Of a stretch of DNA of 64,000 nt, positions 61,790 to 64,000 are shown in pieces. This DNA comes from Sorangium sp051521495 (GTDB lineage Bacteria; Myxococcota_A; Polyangia; Polyangiales; Polyangiaceae): NCBI RefSeq assembly GCF_051521495.1, contig NZ_CP150355.1, forward strand, positions 6,696,001 to 6,760,000, written 5' to 3'. Position numbers and translations under genes: made by a program. How positions within the stretch are numbered: position 1 is the stretch's first letter; every line of letters begins with the position of its first letter. The notes under the pieces were generated by a model, which did not search any database, was not told where the DNA came from, and saw nothing but the letters and a program-made list of their open reading frames with translations.

Positions 61790-62212
61790 CTACCGGTCTG
61801 CCGGGGCGGCCCTCCACTGCCGCACGAAGAACGGCCACGCGTCGTGGAGGTACAGGCCGAAGGGGATCCACCAGACGAGATCGTTCGTCAAGCAGAGCAC
61901 GGCGGACCGAGGCGGCCACTGCCTGGTGACGAGCAGCGTCGCGAGGCCGATCGGTCCGAGCACCTTGCCGAACAGACCGACGCCCGCAAGGAGGAACCCG
62001 CGCTCGGGCGCCCGCGCGACCTCCGCATAGAGGATGGCGTACACCCCGACGACCATCCCCAGGCTGGCGAAGATGGGCGGGTGGTTGAGGGGTTCCATGC
62101 CCGCGAAGCGAAACAGCCATTGCGGGTCGATGGCGGCGTAGAGCCCCCAGCAGGCGTTGTAGAGGGCGGCCAGCGCGAAGACGGCGCGGTGCAGGCGGCG
62201 GCGGGGGATCAT
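61790..62212 (-). CDS. Small polytopic membrane protein, four helices
   Basis: A 140-residue protein with four hydrophobic segments: VFALAALYNACWGLYAAI (~10-27), FASLGMVVGVYAILYA (~48-63), FLLAGVGLFGKVLGPIGLAT in short (~73-92) and LCLTNDLVWWIPFGLYL (~106-122). The second and third resemble uncharacterised alkyl-hydroperoxide-resistance-unrelated small membrane proteins common in proteobacteria. No function can be assigned. It is upstream of the HPP gene and may be cotranscribed. Confidence 0.75.
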   Translation of the reverse strand: MIPRRRLHRAVFALAALYNACWGLYAAIDPQWLFRFAGMEPLNHPPIFASLGMVVGVYAILYAEVARAPERGFLLAGVGLFGKVLGPIGLATLLVTRQWPPRSAVLCLTNDLVWWIPFGLYLHDAWPFFVRQWRAAPADR

Positions 62213-62322
62213 GGCGGGGCGACCTCGGCGTCCGACCGGTCCTCATCGGCGGACGCCCTGGGCTCTACCACCGCGTCGACGCCGCGGACGAGCCGGATCT
62301 CGCCCGCGCCGCGCGCGCCGTG

Positions 62323-62448
62323 ACGACGCGCCGCGCGCGCAGACGCCGCCGCGCGCGCAGACGCCGCCGCGCGCGCAGACGCCGCTGCGCGCGCAGACGC
62401 CGCCGCGCGCGCAGACGCCGCCGCGCGCGCAGACGCCGCCGCGCGCGC
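62323..62448. repeat. 18-bp tandem repeat array
   Basis: AGACGCCGCCGCGCGCGC recurs with 18-bp period at 62341, 62359, 62377, 62395, 62413 and 62431, with one C-to-T change and a partial copy at the left end. It sits just beyond the cysE stop on the minus strand, in the 254-bp gap before the small membrane protein gene. Confidence 0.9.
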
Positions 62449-62466
62449 GACGGGAGCTCGGATCCG

Positions 62467-63423
62467 TCAGATGCCGCCGCCGTCCTCGAAGACGTCGCTC
62501 CGCACCTGGGCCTGGCTGATCCGGCTGTTCGGCGGGACGCTGCGCGTGAGCCACACGTTGCCGCCGATGCTCGAGCCGCGACCGATGGTGATGCGCCCGA
62601 GGATCGTCGCGCCGGCATAGACCACCACGCTGTCCTCGACGATGGGGTGGCGGTCGATCCCCTTGATGGGGTTCCCGCTCGCGTCGCGCGGAAAGCTCTT
62701 CGCGCCGAGCGTGACGCCCTGGTACAGGCGCACGCGCTCGCCGATACGGCACGTCTCGCCGATGACGACGCCCGTCCCGTGATCGATGAAAAAGCTCGCC
62801 CCGATCTCGGCGCCGGGGTGGATGTCGATGCCGGTGTCGGCGTGCGCGATCTCCGAGAGGATGCGCGGGATGAGCGGAACGCCGAGCGTGTAGAGCAGGT
62901 GCGCGATCCGGTGGTGCAGGATCGCCGTGATGCCCGGATAGCAGAACACCGCCTCGTCGATGCTCGTCGCCGCCGGGTCGCCCTCGAACGCCGCGCGCAC
63001 GTCGGTCTCGAGCAGCGCCTGCACCACGGGGAGGCCCGCGGCGAAGTCGCGCACGATCTCGACCGCGCGGCCCTCGCGGCGGGCGACCTCGTGGCCGTCG
63101 AGATCCCTCGGGAAGCCGAGGCCCCTCCGGACCTGCTCGTGGAGCGCGAGCAGCGCCGCGTCGAGCGTGTGCCCGACGAAGTAGTCGGTCCCCTCCTCGG
63201 TGAGATCCGCAGGCCCGAAGTGCGCCGGGAAGAACACCGAGCGCAGGTCGCGCGCGATGCCGACGAGCACCTCGCGCGACGGCAGCGCCTGCCGCCCGAG
63301 CTTCTGGCGGGCGCCGTCGGTTCCCCGGCCGGCGGCGCGCAGCTCCGCCACCACCGAGCCGAGCGCCCAGGACGCGCGCGCCCCGGCGGGCGCGCGGTAA
63401 AACCCGTGATCCGCCTCGCTCAT
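62467..63423 (-). CDS. cysE: Serine O-acetyltransferase
   Basis: A 318-residue cytosolic enzyme that transfers acetyl from acetyl-CoA to serine, giving O-acetylserine. The N-terminal helical domain (about 1-190) contains DVRAAFEGDPAA and YPGITAILHHRIAHLLY. The left-handed beta-helix (about 195-300) has hexapeptide repeats and the catalytic His in FIDHGTGVVIGET, then GVTLGAKS and DRHPIVED. It resembles the EpsC-type long form. Its ATG overlaps the cysK stop (ATGA), so the last two steps of cysteine synthesis are translationally coupled. Confidence 0.95.
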   Translation of the reverse strand: MSEADHGFYRAPAGARASWALGSVVAELRAAGRGTDGARQKLGRQALPSREVLVGIARDLRSVFFPAHFGPADLTEEGTDYFVGHTLDAALLALHEQVRRGLGFPRDLDGHEVARREGRAVEIVRDFAAGLPVVQALLETDVRAAFEGDPAATSIDEAVFCYPGITAILHHRIAHLLYTLGVPLIPRILSEIAHADTGIDIHPGAEIGASFFIDHGTGVVIGETCRIGERVRLYQGVTLGAKSFPRDASGNPIKGIDRHPIVEDSVVVYAGATILGRITIGRGSSIGGNVWLTRSVPPNSRISQAQVRSDVFEDGGGI

Positions 63424-64000
63424 GTCGCGAGCCCCTTCTCGTCGAAGAGCCCCTCGAAGAGGGCCGTGCTCAGGTAGCGCTCGCCCGAGTCGGGGAGGAT
63501 GACCACGATCGTCTTGCCCTCGCTCTCCTTGCGCCTCGCGATCCGCGCCGCGACCGCCACCGCCGCGCCGGACGAGATCCCCGAGAGGATGCCCTCCTCG
63601 CGCGTCAGCCGCCGCGCGTAGGCGATCGCCTCCTCGTTGGTCACCTGCTCGATCTCATCGACGATCGACAGATCGAGCACGTCGGGCACGAAGCCCGCGC
63701 CGATCCCCTGGATCTTGTGCGGCCCCGGCTTGAGCGGCTCGCCGGCGCGCGTCTGCGTGAGCACCGGGCTGTGCGTGGGCTCGACCGCGACCGAGGTGAT
63801 CGCCTTGCCCTTCTGGTGCTTGATGAAGCGCGACACGCCCGTGATCGTGCCGCCGGTCCCGACGCCAGACACGAGGATATCGACCTTCCCGGACGTGTCC
63901 TCCCAGATCTCCGGGCCCGTCGTCCGCTCGTGGATCGCGGCGTTCGCCGGGTTCTTGAACTGCTGCAGGAGCACGTACCGCCCCGGGTCCGACGCGGCGA
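63420..64000 (-). CDS. cysK: Cysteine synthase A, C-terminal part (5' end outside window)
   Basis: The visible 193 residues belong to a PLP-dependent O-acetylserine sulfhydrylase that makes cysteine from O-acetylserine and sulfide. Features: QQFKNPANAAIHERTTGPEIW, the phosphate-binding GVGTGGTITG loop, KIQGIGAGFVP and the catalytic-loop block GISSGAAV. It ends with the PDSGERYLST block typical of CysK. The frame runs to the window edge; the N-terminal PLP lysine lies outside. The stop overlaps the cysE start by 4 bp. Confidence 0.96.
   Translation of the reverse strand, partial: AASDPGRYVLLQQFKNPANAAIHERTTGPEIWEDTSGKVDILVSGVGTGGTITGVSRFIKHQKGKAITSVAVEPTHSPVLTQTRAGEPLKPGPHKIQGIGAGFVPDVLDLSIVDEIEQVTNEEAIAYARRLTREEGILSGISSGAAVAVAARIARRKESEGKTIVVILPDSGERYLSTALFEGLFDEKGLAT

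Noticed and set aside
62323..62448. CRISPR-like array after cysE
   Set aside because: It is a contiguous 18-bp tandem repeat without spacers.

Overview
The window looks like chromosome from a high-GC myxobacterium, most likely Sorangium or a close relative (inference). Reasons: GC-rich third codon positions; three proteins ending in a MYXO-CTERM sorting tail (GH16, GH43, M36 peptidase); lipoproteins whose catalytic domains follow Gly/Ser/Thr-rich linkers; three Hanks-type kinases; and PHB-depolymerase-like esterases. No rRNA, tRNA, CRISPR array, integrase or transposase was found.

Region 1 (1-26 kb) is a plant cell wall (xylan) utilisation locus. It holds the end of one GH10 xylanase, a GH62 arabinofuranosidase with a ricin-type domain, a full GH10, a GH43-CBM6 protein, a circularly permuted GH16 lichenase, three esterases, a Gfo/Idh/MocA oxidoreductase, two complete DUF1592/DUF1552 gene pairs, the fused remnant of a third pair, and a small c-type cytochrome. 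Two esterase remnants show that parts are decaying. Six intergenic sites carry the same cassette: a TTGAC[A/G] -35 box, 17 bp, then a CACA-type -10 box, with a 14-bp LacI-family-like palindrome (TGTGAnCGnTCACA) over the spacer and -10. They precede a DUF1592 gene, the cytochrome, the remnant pair, two esterases and the SGNH esterase remnant. This points to one xylan-responsive regulon that includes the DUF1592/DUF1552/cytochrome proteins. No regulator gene for it lies in the window.

Region 2 (23.8-48 kb) is mostly housekeeping, signalling and stress genes: an RsbR-like PAS-STAS protein, three Ser/Thr kinases, a stress-type small protein with a sigma-54-like promoter, a BCP peroxiredoxin, a DUF4139 protein, an MscS channel, a GH12-like secreted protein, a vanadium-haloperoxidase-like protein, a divergent WYL regulator/AlkC-like glycosylase pair, an HD hydrolase and a dolichol-kinase-like membrane protein. 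Several tandem repeats and helically phased palindromes lie between them.

Region 3 (48-64 kb) has a large secreted M36 metallopeptidase, a beta-carbonic anhydrase, a cytochrome P450, a second PAS-STAS protein, then a tight P450 / class II terpene cyclase / putative class I terpene synthase operon that looks like an undescribed diterpenoid pathway, preceded by a 136-bp structure with perfect 34-bp arms. HPP-family and small membrane proteins follow. The window ends with cysE and the 3' part of cysK, the last two steps of cysteine synthesis, overlapping by 4 bp.
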